Origin: JAOTZA01 sp965224065
GTDB taxonomy: Bacteria; Acidobacteriota; Thermoanaerobaculia; Multivoradales; JAHEKO01
Length of the DNA: 64,000 nt
Reading direction: 5' to 3'
Assembly (NCBI GenBank): GCA_965224065.1
Contig: CBDCYF010000005.1
Location: 1,488,001-1,552,000 of the forward strand
Part shown: piece by piece, positions 6,989 through 17,078 of the stretch
How positions within the stretch are numbered: the stretch's first letter is position 1
How the letters are laid out: every line of letters begins with the position of its first letter
Program-made: the position numbers and the translations under genes
Notes under the pieces: model-generated
Database searches by the model: none
The model's input: only the letters and a program-made list of their open reading frames with translations
Told to the model about the DNA's origin: nothing

Positions 6989-9403
6989 CTACTCCCGAGC
7001 CAGCGACCGGGCGGCGTCCACGACCCCGTCGGCGCTCGGCAGGAAGTGATGCTCGAGCGGCGGCGAATACGGTACCGGCGTGTCCGGGGCTGCGACGCGT
7101 CGAACCGGCGCGTCGAGATGGTAGAAGACACTGTCGCTCAAGCGGGCCGCCAGCTCGGCGCCAAAACCGCCCCGCAGAGTGTCCTCGTGGAGCAGCAGGA
7201 CGCGGTGGGTCTTGGTCGCCGAGGCAAAAAGCGTCTCCTCGTCCAGCGGCCACAGGCTCCTCAGGTCGACAACCTCGGCCTCGATGCCCTCGTCCACCAG
7301 GCGCTCGGCCGCCGCCAGCGCGGTCCAGGTCATCGCGCCGTAGGTGGCGATGGTCAAGTCTGCCCCGGCCCGGCGAACCGTGGCGGAGCCCAACGGCACC
7401 TCATGCTCCGGCCCTAACGGTACGTCCTCACGAAGATCGGTGCGGAAGTAGCCATAGAGTCCCTTGGCCTCGAGATAGATCACCGGGTTGGGGTCGCGCA
7501 GCGCGGCGGTCATCAGACCCTTGGCGTCGGCCGGCGTCGAGGGCGCGACCACCTTCCAGCCGGGCGTGCGCACAAACCACATCTCCGGGCACTGGCTGTG
7601 AAACGGGCCGCCGCCGAGGAGCTTGCGGTGGTTTCCCGTCGCGCCGCCGTAGGGCAGCCGCACCACCAACGGCACCGGACGTCCCCAGCGCCAGTGGATC
7701 TTGGCCGCGTTGTTGACCAGCGCGTTGAAGCCCGGCGCCAGAAAATCGGCAAACTGCATCTCGACTACCGGACGCAAACCCAGAAGCGCCGCGCCCACGC
7801 CACAGCCGACGATTGCCGACTCCGCCAGCGGGGTGTTGAGACAGCGCTCGTCGCCAAAGCGTTTCGCCAGGCCTCGGGTCACCCCAAAAGCGCCGCCATA
7901 GCGGCCACCCACGTCCTCACCGAGGACAAACACGTCCGGGTCCTCTTCCATGGCCTCGATCAGGGCCTGACGCACGGCCTCGTCGTACGACATCTTTTTG
8001 AGGCGGGGCTCGCCCGGCGCCTCGGGGGTGGGAGTCGTTCGCACCGCTTCGACGCGCGCGACGTAGTCCTCGGGCTCCGGCCAGGGCGCATCTCCTGCCG
8101 CCTCGGCAGCCGCGGCGACTTCCGATTCGACCTCGGCGCGGATCGCGTCGGTCACTTCCGCAGTCACCAGGCCGAGCTCGATCAGCCGCCCCAGGTAGAG
8201 ATCGATCGGATCGTGAGCCCGCCAGAGCGCGGCCTCCTCGCCGAGCTCGTACCCCGGCACCCGAGCCTCCCGGCTGCCGTGGAAGCGGTCGTCGTCGTGG
8301 TGAGCGTGACCGCTGCGCCGGTAGGTCACCAGCTCGATCAGGGCCGGGCCTTCGCCGCGGCGCGCCCGCTCGGCGGCCCACGAGACACCCGCCGCCACCT
8401 CGTCCGGATCGTTGCCAAAAAGGGTGACCCCCGGGATCCCGTAGCCGGCGGCCTTGAGCGCAAACCGATGACAGGCCGACTGCTCGCTGACGTGGGTGCC
8501 CAGCGCCCACTGGTTGTTCTCGACCACAAAGACCACATTGAGGCCGCGGACGGCGGCGAAATTGACCGCCTCGTGCCACTCCCCGAGACTCGAGCCGCCG
8601 TCACCGATAAAGGCGACGCAGACACGGTCCTCACGCCGCAGCTTGAAACCGTAGGCCACACCGACAAGCGTTTGGGCCGCGATCGCCAGGGGGGCCGCCG
8701 GCGGCAGAACCCCACGGGTGAAGTCGCCGGTGTGGAGATCGCGCCCGTCGACCGGGGTGCCCTTCTTCCCCGCCTGGACCAGAAGGACGTGGAGCGGGTC
8801 GGGCATAAACATGAGGAGGGCACCCAGATCGCGGATCAGGGGGCTGATCACGTCGCCGTCGTAGTCGGACGGTTCGTGGGCCGAGACGGCGCCACGACCC
8901 GGCCGCCGCAACCGGAGAGCGGCGCCGACGATCGCCTCCTGACCGGTGGAGCGAAACCCTTTTTGCGGCGAGACGTGCCCGTTCCACTCCACCTTCGGGT
9001 TGCCAAAAGACGCCTTGAGCCGGTCGTCGAGCGCACGCGTCAGCAGCATGGTCCGCAACATCTCGAGACGCTCGGCGGCGGTGATCGAGGCCTTGATGCG
9101 CCAGCGCTCGAAAAATCCTCCGATCTGTACTTCCAGATCGGATCGTCTCCACTCGACAGCCTGTTGATGGTCGACCGCCGGGTAGAGGGGCTCACCGGCG
9201 AGATCTCCGACCGGCCGGTAGCGAGCTTCGATCTCGGCCAGTAACGCCGCTTCGACGTCTTCTGCGGACTCCGAGGCCGGGAGACTCTCCAGACACGGTA
9301 GCAGCGCGGGCGCCTCGAGGCTCAAAAACCCATGGAGCTCGGTCAGGAGCGCGCTGGAGAGAGCCGGATCCGGTTTGTGTTTCGGCTCCGCTCCTTGGGT
9401 CAT
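6989..9403 (-). CDS. Fused E1 alpha-beta subunit of a 2-oxoacid dehydrogenase complex (ThDP-dependent)
   Basis: Decarboxylates a 2-oxoacid (branched-chain 2-oxoacid or pyruvate) with thiamine diphosphate and passes the acyl group to lipoyl-E2. Residues about 110-450 are the alpha part, with the ThDP/Mg motif GDGG at 267-270 closing at ENN (295-297), and HDDDRF of the phosphorylation-loop region. Residues about 475-804 are the beta part (MSYDEAVRQALIEAMEEDPDVFVLGEDVG, written here only as landmark MSYDEAVRQAL, then GEDVGG and NTPLAES). At 804 aa it equals both normal subunits joined, plus a leading region of about 100 aa. Neither E2 nor E3 lies nearby. Substrate is inferred only as to class. 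Confidence 0.9.
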   Translation of the reverse strand: MTQGAEPKHKPDPALSSALLTELHGFLSLEAPALLPCLESLPASESAEDVEAALLAEIEARYRPVGDLAGEPLYPAVDHQQAVEWRRSDLEVQIGGFFERWRIKASITAAERLEMLRTMLLTRALDDRLKASFGNPKVEWNGHVSPQKGFRSTGQEAIVGAALRLRRPGRGAVSAHEPSDYDGDVISPLIRDLGALLMFMPDPLHVLLVQAGKKGTPVDGRDLHTGDFTRGVLPPAAPLAIAAQTLVGVAYGFKLRREDRVCVAFIGDGGSSLGEWHEAVNFAAVRGLNVVFVVENNQWALGTHVSEQSACHRFALKAAGYGIPGVTLFGNDPDEVAAGVSWAAERARRGEGPALIELVTYRRSGHAHHDDDRFHGSREARVPGYELGEEAALWRAHDPIDLYLGRLIELGLVTAEVTDAIRAEVESEVAAAAEAAGDAPWPEPEDYVARVEAVRTTPTPEAPGEPRLKKMSYDEAVRQALIEAMEEDPDVFVLGEDVGGRYGGAFGVTRGLAKRFGDERCLNTPLAESAIVGCGVGAALLGLRPVVEMQFADFLAPGFNALVNNAAKIHWRWGRPVPLVVRLPYGGATGNHRKLLGGGPFHSQCPEMWFVRTPGWKVVAPSTPADAKGLMTAALRDPNPVIYLEAKGLYGYFRTDLREDVPLGPEHEVPLGSATVRRAGADLTIATYGAMTWTALAAAERLVDEGIEAEVVDLRSLWPLDEETLFASATKTHRVLLLHEDTLRGGFGAELAARLSDSVFYHLDAPVRRVAAPDTPVPYSPPLEHHFLPSADGVVDAARSLARE

Positions 9404-9450
9404 TGGGTAAAAGTATACCGAGGCAGCGCTTTGCCGCCCCGATCTCGGCG

Positions 9451-10590
9451 TTACTCGACCGCGCAGCGCCGCGCCCTTTTACCCAGCCCGACGCAGATCT
9501 CGTATGCGACGGTCCCGGCACGCCGGGCCAGCGCCTCGACGCTGTGGGGATCATCCCGCGCTGCCGAGATGATCTCCACCGGATCGCCGACCTCGGCGCC
9601 TTTCACCGCGCTCAGATCGACGACGATCCAGTCCATGGAGACGACCCCCAGCACCGGCGCGTCGCGTCCGGCGACTCGCACGGCCGCGCCGGCAAAACCC
9701 CGCCGGTAACCGTCGGCGTAGCCGACCGGGACGAGGCCGAACCGGCCGGGGTGCGAGAAGATGTGGCTCAGACCGTAGCCTGTGCCTTCGCCGGCCCGCG
9801 CTTCTTTGATCTGCGACAGGCGGGACACGAGGCGCAGGCAAGGACGGAGACCTTGGGCGGCTTCGGCGGCTTCGGCGGCGCCGCCGGTCGGATCGTAGCC
9901 ATAGATCGCCAAGCCCGGCCGCACGCGGTCGAGGTGGGTCTCGGGCCGGCGTAGGGTGGCCGCGGAGTTGGCGGCGTGCAGGGTCAGCCCGGCACGGCCG
10001 CCACCGTCTTCGACGACGGCGAGAAACCGATCGAGCTGCTGCTCGACAAAGCCATCCTCCGCGTCGGCGGCGTTGGCAAACTGCGTGTAGACGCCGGTCA
10101 GCTCAAGCTGTTCGTGCTCGCGCAGATCCCTCAACAGGCCCGCGGATTTGTCGCGAGGGGCACCGGAGCGGTTCATTCCGGTGTCGATCTTGAGCTCGAC
10201 TCTTGGCCTTCGACCCATCCCAGCCCCGACGCTCCCCAGCAACCGGAGATCGTCGCGCGTCGAGACCGTAAAGACGGTCGCCTTGTCCACCAGATCCCGA
10301 ATTGCCTCGTCGCGCTCGGGGCCGGTCCCCAACGTGGCCGGCGTGTAGAAGACCAGCACCGGACCCGCGTAGCCGAGGTCGCGGGCTTCGAGTGCCTCTT
10401 GATAGGTCGCGACCGCGATCCCGTCGACCAGCGGTGCGAGGATCGGCAGCACGACCGCCAGACCGTGTCCGTAGGCATCCGCCTTGACGACCGGAAAGAG
10501 CTCGACGCCGGGTCCGGTTTGTTCGCGCAGGAGGGCGAGATTGGACCGTAGGGCGCCGGTTGAGATCTCGGCGACGAGGTGGGGCTCCAT
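9451..10590 (-). CDS. alr: Alanine racemase
   Basis: PLP enzyme interconverting L- and D-alanine for peptidoglycan. The 379-aa length is typical. PLP lysine is in VVKADAYGHG (Lys36). The catalytic tyrosine region appears as GTGYGLSH (family form SYGxxF), and the C-terminal GVVSMDWIVVD matches the usual VSMD block. Ends 47 bp upstream of the E1 gene start. A stretch of repeated Ala-Glu codons near residue 245 is a small insertion. Confidence 0.92.
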   Translation of the reverse strand: MEPHLVAEISTGALRSNLALLREQTGPGVELFPVVKADAYGHGLAVVLPILAPLVDGIAVATYQEALEARDLGYAGPVLVFYTPATLGTGPERDEAIRDLVDKATVFTVSTRDDLRLLGSVGAGMGRRPRVELKIDTGMNRSGAPRDKSAGLLRDLREHEQLELTGVYTQFANAADAEDGFVEQQLDRFLAVVEDGGGRAGLTLHAANSAATLRRPETHLDRVRPGLAIYGYDPTGGAAEAAEAAQGLRPCLRLVSRLSQIKEARAGEGTGYGLSHIFSHPGRFGLVPVGYADGYRRGFAGAAVRVAGRDAPVLGVVSMDWIVVDLSAVKGAEVGDPVEIISAARDDPHSVEALARRAGTVAYEICVGLGKRARRCAVE

Positions 10591-10620
10591 GGGGGTTGAA
10601 TCTTACCGGCCAGCGCCCAC

Positions 10621-10641
10621 GGGCCGGGGCAAGCCCGGCCC
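10621..10641. repeat. Intergenic G+C hairpin (8-bp stem)
   Basis: GGGCCGGG (10621-10628) pairs with CCCGGCCC (10634-10641) over a 5-nt loop, between alr and the RND operon end. It contains the GGGGCAAGCCC core that recurs at 41578 and, complemented, at 35194. It could block read-through from the RND operon, but there is no T-run. Confidence 0.6.
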
Positions 10642-10672
10642 CTACAGTCGCAGTGGTTTCCCGCGCCGCCGG

Positions 10673-13600
10673 CTACCCCGCCGCCGGTTCGGAGGCGGAC
10701 TCGGGCACGGCTTCTATGGCCTTTGCCTCGGACGACGAGCGCCAGATGCGCTTGAGCCAGGTCGCCACGGCCTCGAGCAACGTCGCGATGTAGGGCGTCA
10801 CCAGGAGGGTGAGCACGGCTGACGAGATCAGACCCCCGATCACGGTGCGCGCCAGCGGATAGTAGAAGATGCCGCCGGTGCCCGGACCCCGAACCGCCAG
10901 CGGCAGAAGACCGATGATGGTCGTGGCCGCGGTCATCAGGATCGGCCGCAACCGGTCGCGGCCCGCTTGCAGGATAGCCTCTTCCTGCCCCATGCCGCCG
11001 CGTCTAAGCTGGTTGGTGTGATCGAGCAGGACGATGCCGTTGTTGACCACGATCCCCATCAGGATCAACAGACCGATCTGGGCCATCAAGTTGAAGGGCG
11101 TGCCGGTCGCCGCCAGCATCCAGCCGGTCCCGGGAAGGGCGAAGAAGATCGAGCACAGGATGGCAAAAGGCTGGGACAGCGACTCGAACAATGACGCCAG
11201 CACCAGAAACACCAGGACCAGGGCCAGCAGAAAGTTCTGCCCCATCTGGGCGTTCTGATCCTGCTGCTCGACGATGCGATCGTTCCACGACCAGGAGTAA
11301 CCGGCCGGCAAGTCGAAGGCGTCCATCAGACCCGCGATCTCCTCTTTTGTTCCCTCCCACTCGTCGCCTTCGTAGGTGCCGTAGACCGCCACCTTGACCT
11401 TGCGGTTCTCGCGCTCGATCTCCTTGGCCCGCGATACGATTCGGAACTCGGAGATCTCGCTGAGCAGGATCGGCCGGCCATCGCCGCCCGAGCCCACCTG
11501 TAGCCGTTCCAGGTCGGCCACGTTCTCCCGATCCTCGAGACGCAGGGCCAGCCAGGTGTCGACCTCGCGCTCCCCCGCGTTGAAACGCGGCAGCCGCATG
11601 GCACCGAGCGTGAACGAAAAGACATCCGCCATGTCCTGGGCGTCGAGACCGGCGCGCTCGGCCTTGTCGCGATCGATCTTGACGATGATCTCGCGCTGCG
11701 AGTCGCGAAAGGAGGTCCGGATGTCCTGGATCCCGCCGAGGGTCTCGATCCGCCGCGCCGCCTCGGTGGCAAAGTTCTCCAACAGCCCGGTGTCCTGGCC
11801 AAAGAACTTGACCGCAAAAAACGTCGAGGAGCCACCCGACTCGGCGTCGTCGTCAAAAAAGAACTTGACACCGGCGACCTCTGGAAGCGCCTCGCGGATC
11901 TCCTTCTGGAGATCGCGCACCTCGTCGTCGGTCATGTTCTTGCGCGTCAGGACCATGGTGGTGCCGGCACGGTTCTCGGTGAAAAAGCTGTAGAGCGACT
12001 TGAACTGGAAGCGCTCGCGGTTCTCCCACAGAAACGGCTCGATGATGTTGACCGCGTCCTCGGCCTCCGACTTGTAGGTGTGATCGGAGAACTCGTAGGC
12101 GAGATAGACGCGCTCGTTGATGGTGCCGGAGAAAACCGCCGCGTCCACCCAGCCGGCCTTGAACGGCGCCACCGTCAGCAAGACGACCAGAACCAGGAGC
12201 CCGGCGGTCGACCAGCGATGACGCAGTGTCCAGCCCAGTGCGCGCGCGTAGCGTTCTTCGAGCCGATTCAGGCTCGGGATCTCCTTGGCCTTTTTGCGCC
12301 CTAAGAAATGAGCCGACATCAGCGGGATCAGCGTCAGCGAGGAGAAGAGCGAACAGGCCAGAGCGACCGCTATGGTGATGCCGATCTCCTTCAACCAGGT
12401 GGTCAAGCCGGTGCGCGCGCCGATGATGAGCGGCAGGAAGACGATCAGGGTGGTGGCCGTGGAGGCTGTCACCGCGATCGCCACCTGCCGCGCGCCCACC
12501 AGCGCGGCCTTTTCCCGGCTGGGCTCCTTGCGGTGGGTCCGGTCGATCGATTCGAGCACCACCACGGCGTTGTCGACCAGCATCCCCACCGCCAGCATCA
12601 GGCCCATCATCGAGAGGATGTTGAGCGTCTTGCCCATAAAAAACATGATGCCGCACGCCGCCAGAATCGAGAACGGGATCGACAGCGACACGATGACGGT
12701 GGAGTCCAGCCGCCGCAGAAAGAAATAGAGGCTGAAGATGGCCAAGAGCGCGCCGACCGTGCCGGCCTTGAGCAGCCCGGTCAGCCCGCCCATGATCTCC
12801 TCGCCCTGGTCGTCCCACACAAACAGGGTCACTCCCTCAAGCAGCGGATCCTGACCGATGTCGTTGTGGATGACGTCGCTGACCCGCCGGACCACGTCCA
12901 CGGTGTTGGCGGTCGACTCTTTGAAGACCGTCAGCGCGACGGCGTCCTTGAGATCCAGATGGCGGCCCCAGCGGTACGGGGGCTCCTCATAGCGGATCTC
13001 GGCTATGTCGCTGAGCCGCAGGCCCTGTTCGTTGATGACCAGGGCGCCGATCTCCTCGACCGACTGAAAATCGCCCACCGCCCGGGCGGTGAAACGAAGC
13101 CCTCCGTCCCCGACCTGGCCCAGAACCAGGTTGGACGAGGCGCCCTGCAGCCTCTGGATGAGGGCGCCCACATCGACGCCGTGCTCGCCGATCTTCTCGA
13201 GAATCAAGCCGATGTCGATCTCGCGGGGCGCCACGCCGTCGAGGTCCACTTTTGCGACCCCGGGGACCCGGCGCAGACGGTTGAGGATCCTGCCCTCGAT
13301 CAGGTCGAAGTTCTCGGAAAGATCCACCCCCTGGGCCGCGATCCTGGCTTCGACCACCGGCATGTCGTTGGTGTTGAACGAAAAGATCACCACCTCGCCG
13401 ATGTCGTCCGGCAGCTCGGGCTTGACCTGGTCGATCTTCTCGGAGACCTGCATCCGCACGATGTCGAGCTCCTGCCCCCAGTCGAACTCGAGCCAGAACG
13501 AGGCTTGGTCCGGTCCGGCCTCCGAGTTCAGTGTCTTGACCCCGGAAAGCGTGGCCAAGATCTCTTCGACCGGCTTGACGATCTCCTTCTCCACCTGCTG

Positions 13601-13768
13601 CGGGTTGGAGTTGCGGTACGGGATCTCGACGCCGATAAAGGGGGCGTCGACCTCGGGCAGGAACGCGAGCGGCAATCTGGCCAGCGCGATCCCGCCCATC
13701 ACCAGCACGCTGATCAACAGCATGGCGGTGGTGATCGGTCGCTTGACGGCCAGTCGGGAGAGTTGCAT
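10673..13768 (-). CDS. RND efflux permease (second of tandem pair)
   Basis: Inner-membrane proton-driven exporter subunit, 1031 aa, standard AcrB-family length. It starts with a first helix (about 12-30) after MQLSRLAVKRPI, has two large periplasmic loops, and two six-helix blocks. The proton-relay helix reads VGMLVDNAVVVLE: one Asp is present where AcrB has Asp-Asp, as in many HAE-like RNDs outside Enterobacteria. The C-terminal block shows GIVVNNGIVLLDHTNQLR. It lies 16 bp downstream of the first permease, consistent with a hetero-oligomeric pump like MdtBC. The substrate is unknown. Confidence 0.9.
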   Translation of the reverse strand: MQLSRLAVKRPITTAMLLISVLVMGGIALARLPLAFLPEVDAPFIGVEIPYRNSNPQQVEKEIVKPVEEILATLSGVKTLNSEAGPDQASFWLEFDWGQELDIVRMQVSEKIDQVKPELPDDIGEVVIFSFNTNDMPVVEARIAAQGVDLSENFDLIEGRILNRLRRVPGVAKVDLDGVAPREIDIGLILEKIGEHGVDVGALIQRLQGASSNLVLGQVGDGGLRFTARAVGDFQSVEEIGALVINEQGLRLSDIAEIRYEEPPYRWGRHLDLKDAVALTVFKESTANTVDVVRRVSDVIHNDIGQDPLLEGVTLFVWDDQGEEIMGGLTGLLKAGTVGALLAIFSLYFFLRRLDSTVIVSLSIPFSILAACGIMFFMGKTLNILSMMGLMLAVGMLVDNAVVVLESIDRTHRKEPSREKAALVGARQVAIAVTASTATTLIVFLPLIIGARTGLTTWLKEIGITIAVALACSLFSSLTLIPLMSAHFLGRKKAKEIPSLNRLEERYARALGWTLRHRWSTAGLLVLVVLLTVAPFKAGWVDAAVFSGTINERVYLAYEFSDHTYKSEAEDAVNIIEPFLWENRERFQFKSLYSFFTENRAGTTMVLTRKNMTDDEVRDLQKEIREALPEVAGVKFFFDDDAESGGSSTFFAVKFFGQDTGLLENFATEAARRIETLGGIQDIRTSFRDSQREIIVKIDRDKAERAGLDAQDMADVFSFTLGAMRLPRFNAGEREVDTWLALRLEDRENVADLERLQVGSGGDGRPILLSEISEFRIVSRAKEIERENRKVKVAVYGTYEGDEWEGTKEEIAGLMDAFDLPAGYSWSWNDRIVEQQDQNAQMGQNFLLALVLVFLVLASLFESLSQPFAILCSIFFALPGTGWMLAATGTPFNLMAQIGLLILMGIVVNNGIVLLDHTNQLRRGGMGQEEAILQAGRDRLRPILMTAATTIIGLLPLAVRGPGTGGIFYYPLARTVIGGLISSAVLTLLVTPYIATLLEAVATWLKRIWRSSSEAKAIEAVPESASEPAAG

Positions 13769-13784
13769 GGTTAGCAGCCCGGGG

Positions 13785-16700
13785 CTAGCTTCCTACCTCT
13801 CCGATGGGTTCGTTGGCCGGTGCCGGCGCCGCGGGCCGGCGTCCCTTGTCGATCGCCTCGGTCGTCTCGGCGGCCGCCTCGGGGTCGCGTTTGCGATCGA
13901 GCAACGAGTAAACCACCGGGATCACCAGGAGGGTCAGCAGGGTCGCCACGGTCAGGCCTCCGATCACCGTGATCGCCAACGGCGCCCGCAGCTCGGCTCC
14001 AGCCCCGAGACCCAGCGCCATCGGCAGCAGCCCGAGAATGGTAGTGGTCGAAGTCATCAGGATGGGGCGCAGGCGATCTCGGCCGGCCGCGACCAGGGCA
14101 CGGTCTCGGGACATCCCGGCCCGGCGCCGCTGGTTGACCGCATCCACCAGGACGATGGCGTTGTTGACCACGATGCCCGCCAGCATGACCGCCCCGATCA
14201 TGGCCACGACGTTGACCGTGCGACCGGTCAGAGCCAGGGCGCCGATGACGCCGATGGCGCCCAACGGCAGCGTAAAGATGATCACAAAGGGATGGAGAAA
14301 GGACTCGAACTGCGACGCCATCACCAGATAGACCAGGAAGACCGCCAGCGCCATGGCCATCAGAAGCGACCGTTGCGCCTCGGCACGCTCCTCTTCCTGC
14401 CCGGAGAGCTGGACGGTGGCGCTGGCGGGCAACGCCAGCTCCGCGAGCTGCGAGCGCACGTCGCCGGCCACCGCGCCCATGTCACGACCCGCCAGGTTGC
14501 CGGACACCACGCCGGTACGCTTCTGCCCGATGCGCCGGATCTCGCTGGGACCCGAGACCAGCTCCACCCCGGCGACCGATTTCAGATAGATCGGGACGCC
14601 GTCACGCTGTCCGATGATGAAGTCGCGGACATCCTCGATCGAGGCGCGGCCGATCTCGACCGACCGAACCACGATGTCGATCTCGCGATCTCCCTCGGAG
14701 AACCGCGTAGCCACCTCGCCCTGCACCTTGTTGCGCACCGTCTCGGCCACATCCCCGAGGTTGAGCCCGAGCCTCGCCAGCCGGTTGCGATCGAACCGGA
14801 TCTGGAGCTCGGGATTACCCAGCTCGGCCGACGATTTGACGTCGACCAGGCCGGGGATCCCGGCAACCGAGGTTCGGACGGAGTCGGCGGCCGTATGAAG
14901 ATCGAGCAAGTTGTCGCTGTAGACCTCGACTTCGATCGGCGTGCGAAAGCTGAAATAGGTCGGGCGCTCGAAATCAAAACTCGCCAACCCCGAGATCTCG
15001 AGCCGCTGGCGTAGCTTGTCGATCACCGCCTGCTCATCCGTCTGGCTCGCTCCCTCGGCCATCCGCACCTGGATGCGCGCGGTGTTCTCACCCTCGGTGC
15101 CGGTGTTGGACAGGGACAGGCCCCTGCCACCGACGATCGCGGAGTGCGAGCCGACACGCTCGTCGCCTTCGAGGACACTCTCGACGTCGGCGATGTAGCG
15201 ATCGGTCATCTCGAGCGGTGTGCCCTCCGGGAGCTCGACGAGAAAGCTGAACTCACCCTGAGAAAAAGACGGGATGAGATCGAACCCCAACCGCGGAACC
15301 AGCGCCACCGCGCCGGCAAACGCCAACAGCGCCGCGGCGAGCACCAGGGTCCGTGCCCGCAGCGCGCCCCGCAGCAGCCGCGGATAGAGGCCGCCGACTC
15401 CGTCCAGGGCGCGATCGAAGAGCGCGGTCGCCGGGCGCGCCAGGACCGCCGCCGCGCGGGCGAGATAGGTGAGCCCGATCCGGACCCCCCGCACGACCAG
15501 CGCCGGGGTCCGCACCAGCACCAACCGGAGCGCGCGACGGAACTTGCCGCCGCCGGTCGAACCGAGCGCCTCGAGACTCTCCCCTGCTCCGGCCGACAGC
15601 GCGGCCAGCATCGGGATCAGGGTGAGCGAGACCGCCAGCGAGGCGAGAAGGGAGAACGACACCGTCAACGCCATGTCGCGAAAGAGCTGGGCGGCGATCC
15701 CTTCCAGAAACACCACCGGGAGAAAAACCGCCACCGTGGTCAGGGTAGAGGCGACGACCGCCTTGCCGACATCGGAGGCGCCTTCGAGCGCCGCCTCGAA
15801 CGGCCCGGAGCCCGCCTCGCGGTGCTTGAAGATCGCCTCGAGCACCACGATGGCGTTGTCCACCAGCATCCCCACGCCTAGGGCCAAGCCGCCCAACGAC
15901 ATGATGTTGAGGGTGGTGCCGGTGCGGTACATGAGAAAAAACGTCGTCACCACCGAGATGGGTATCGACACGCCGATGATCAGGGTCGAGCGGGCGTCTT
16001 TGAGAAAAAAGAGCAGCACCAGGATGGCGATCACGCCCCCGATCAGCGCGTTCATCAGCACCTCGTCGATCGACGCGCGGATAAACTGCGACTGATCGAT
16101 CCCGGTCACTAGCTCGATGCCCTCGGGCAGCTCGTCGCCGATGTTGTCGAGCCGCGCCTGGATGGCCCGCGACACCCGCACGGTGTTGGCGTCGCCTTCT
16201 TTGTAGAGAGCCAGCTCGACCGCCTCGTCGCCGCCAAACCGGGTGATCACTTCGCGCTGCCTGTGGCCGCGGTGCACCTCGGCGACGTCGGCGACCTGGA
16301 CCAGCCGGCCGCCCTCCGACAGCACCACCGTCTGCATGATGTCGTCGAGATCCTCGAACTCGTTGTTGGCTCGAACCAGGTACCTCGCTTCTTCCTCGTA
16401 GAGGCTTCCGCCCGCCTGGTTGACGTTCTCGCGCTCGAGCCGACGGTTGACGTCCTGGATCGAAAGTCCCAGCAGGGCCAACTTGCCCTCGTCGACCCGT
16501 ACCTGGATCTCCTCTTCAAAGCCGCCGTTGACCTTGATCGCCGCCACGCCTTCGGTGGACTCCAGATCCTTTTTGAGCACCTCCTCGGCGACATAGCGGA
16601 GCTGGTACAGGTCTTCCCCGCCGGTCAGATAGAGCCTCACCACCGGGTCGTTGGCCGGGTCGAAACGCAGGATGACCGGCTTGGACGCCTCGCGCGGCAG

Positions 16701-17048
16701 CCGGATCAGATCCAGCTTCTGGCGAACATCGAGCGAGGCAAAGTCCATGTTGCGGCCCCACTCGAACTCCAATGTGACCTGCGACAGACCCGGACGCGAC
16801 ACCGACGTCAAGCGCTTGACCCCGGCCACGATCCCTACGACCTCCTCGATGGGGCGGGAGGCGAGGGCCTCGACCTCGGCCGGGGCCGCGCCCGGAAGCC
16901 GGGTCTCGACCGTCAGGCTCGGGTAGGAGAGGTCGGGTAGAAGGTTGATCGACAGCCGGCCAAACGCCACCAGGCCGAAGAGGATCAGAGCGATGGTCAC
17001 CATCGCAATGGTGACGCGGCGGCGGAGCGAAAACTCGACGAGACGCAT
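13785..17048 (-). CDS. RND efflux permease (first of tandem pair)
   Basis: 1087 aa, slightly longer than usual because of an insertion (about 505-560) rich in Arg/Ala between the two transmembrane blocks. Landmarks: first helix RRVTIAMVTIALILFG, the pore-domain pattern PLSYPSLTVETRLPGAAP in part, GVGMLVDNAIVVLE as the proton-relay helix, and GIVVNNAIVLVDAVNQ in the second half. It is clearly different from its neighbour, so a heterotrimer (two permeases with one adaptor) is plausible. It ends with a charged cytoplasmic tail. It starts 30 bp after the adaptor stop. Confidence 0.9.
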   Translation of the reverse strand: MRLVEFSLRRRVTIAMVTIALILFGLVAFGRLSINLLPDLSYPSLTVETRLPGAAPAEVEALASRPIEEVVGIVAGVKRLTSVSRPGLSQVTLEFEWGRNMDFASLDVRQKLDLIRLPREASKPVILRFDPANDPVVRLYLTGGEDLYQLRYVAEEVLKKDLESTEGVAAIKVNGGFEEEIQVRVDEGKLALLGLSIQDVNRRLERENVNQAGGSLYEEEARYLVRANNEFEDLDDIMQTVVLSEGGRLVQVADVAEVHRGHRQREVITRFGGDEAVELALYKEGDANTVRVSRAIQARLDNIGDELPEGIELVTGIDQSQFIRASIDEVLMNALIGGVIAILVLLFFLKDARSTLIIGVSIPISVVTTFFLMYRTGTTLNIMSLGGLALGVGMLVDNAIVVLEAIFKHREAGSGPFEAALEGASDVGKAVVASTLTTVAVFLPVVFLEGIAAQLFRDMALTVSFSLLASLAVSLTLIPMLAALSAGAGESLEALGSTGGGKFRRALRLVLVRTPALVVRGVRIGLTYLARAAAVLARPATALFDRALDGVGGLYPRLLRGALRARTLVLAAALLAFAGAVALVPRLGFDLIPSFSQGEFSFLVELPEGTPLEMTDRYIADVESVLEGDERVGSHSAIVGGRGLSLSNTGTEGENTARIQVRMAEGASQTDEQAVIDKLRQRLEISGLASFDFERPTYFSFRTPIEVEVYSDNLLDLHTAADSVRTSVAGIPGLVDVKSSAELGNPELQIRFDRNRLARLGLNLGDVAETVRNKVQGEVATRFSEGDREIDIVVRSVEIGRASIEDVRDFIIGQRDGVPIYLKSVAGVELVSGPSEIRRIGQKRTGVVSGNLAGRDMGAVAGDVRSQLAELALPASATVQLSGQEEERAEAQRSLLMAMALAVFLVYLVMASQFESFLHPFVIIFTLPLGAIGVIGALALTGRTVNVVAMIGAVMLAGIVVNNAIVLVDAVNQRRRAGMSRDRALVAAGRDRLRPILMTSTTTILGLLPMALGLGAGAELRAPLAITVIGGLTVATLLTLLVIPVVYSLLDRKRDPEAAAETTEAIDKGRRPAAPAPANEPIGEVGS

Positions 17049-17078
17049 CGGGATCGGTCCGAGGGTAATGGCCGCCGG

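Noticed and set aside
5472..7253. Reading fdhD as a 593-aa protein extending through mobA
   Set aside because: The extra N-terminal part is a shifted frame of mobA; FdhD similarity begins near 6300.
7598..9244. 548-codon plus-strand open frame opposite the E1 gene
   Set aside because: Composition is that of an antisense shadow (Arg/His/Asp-rich, no domain). The minus strand carries clear ThDP motifs.
12308..15014. Plus-strand open frames of 488 and 641 codons opposite the RND permeases
   Set aside because: No domain or membrane pattern; antisense to well-conserved permeases.
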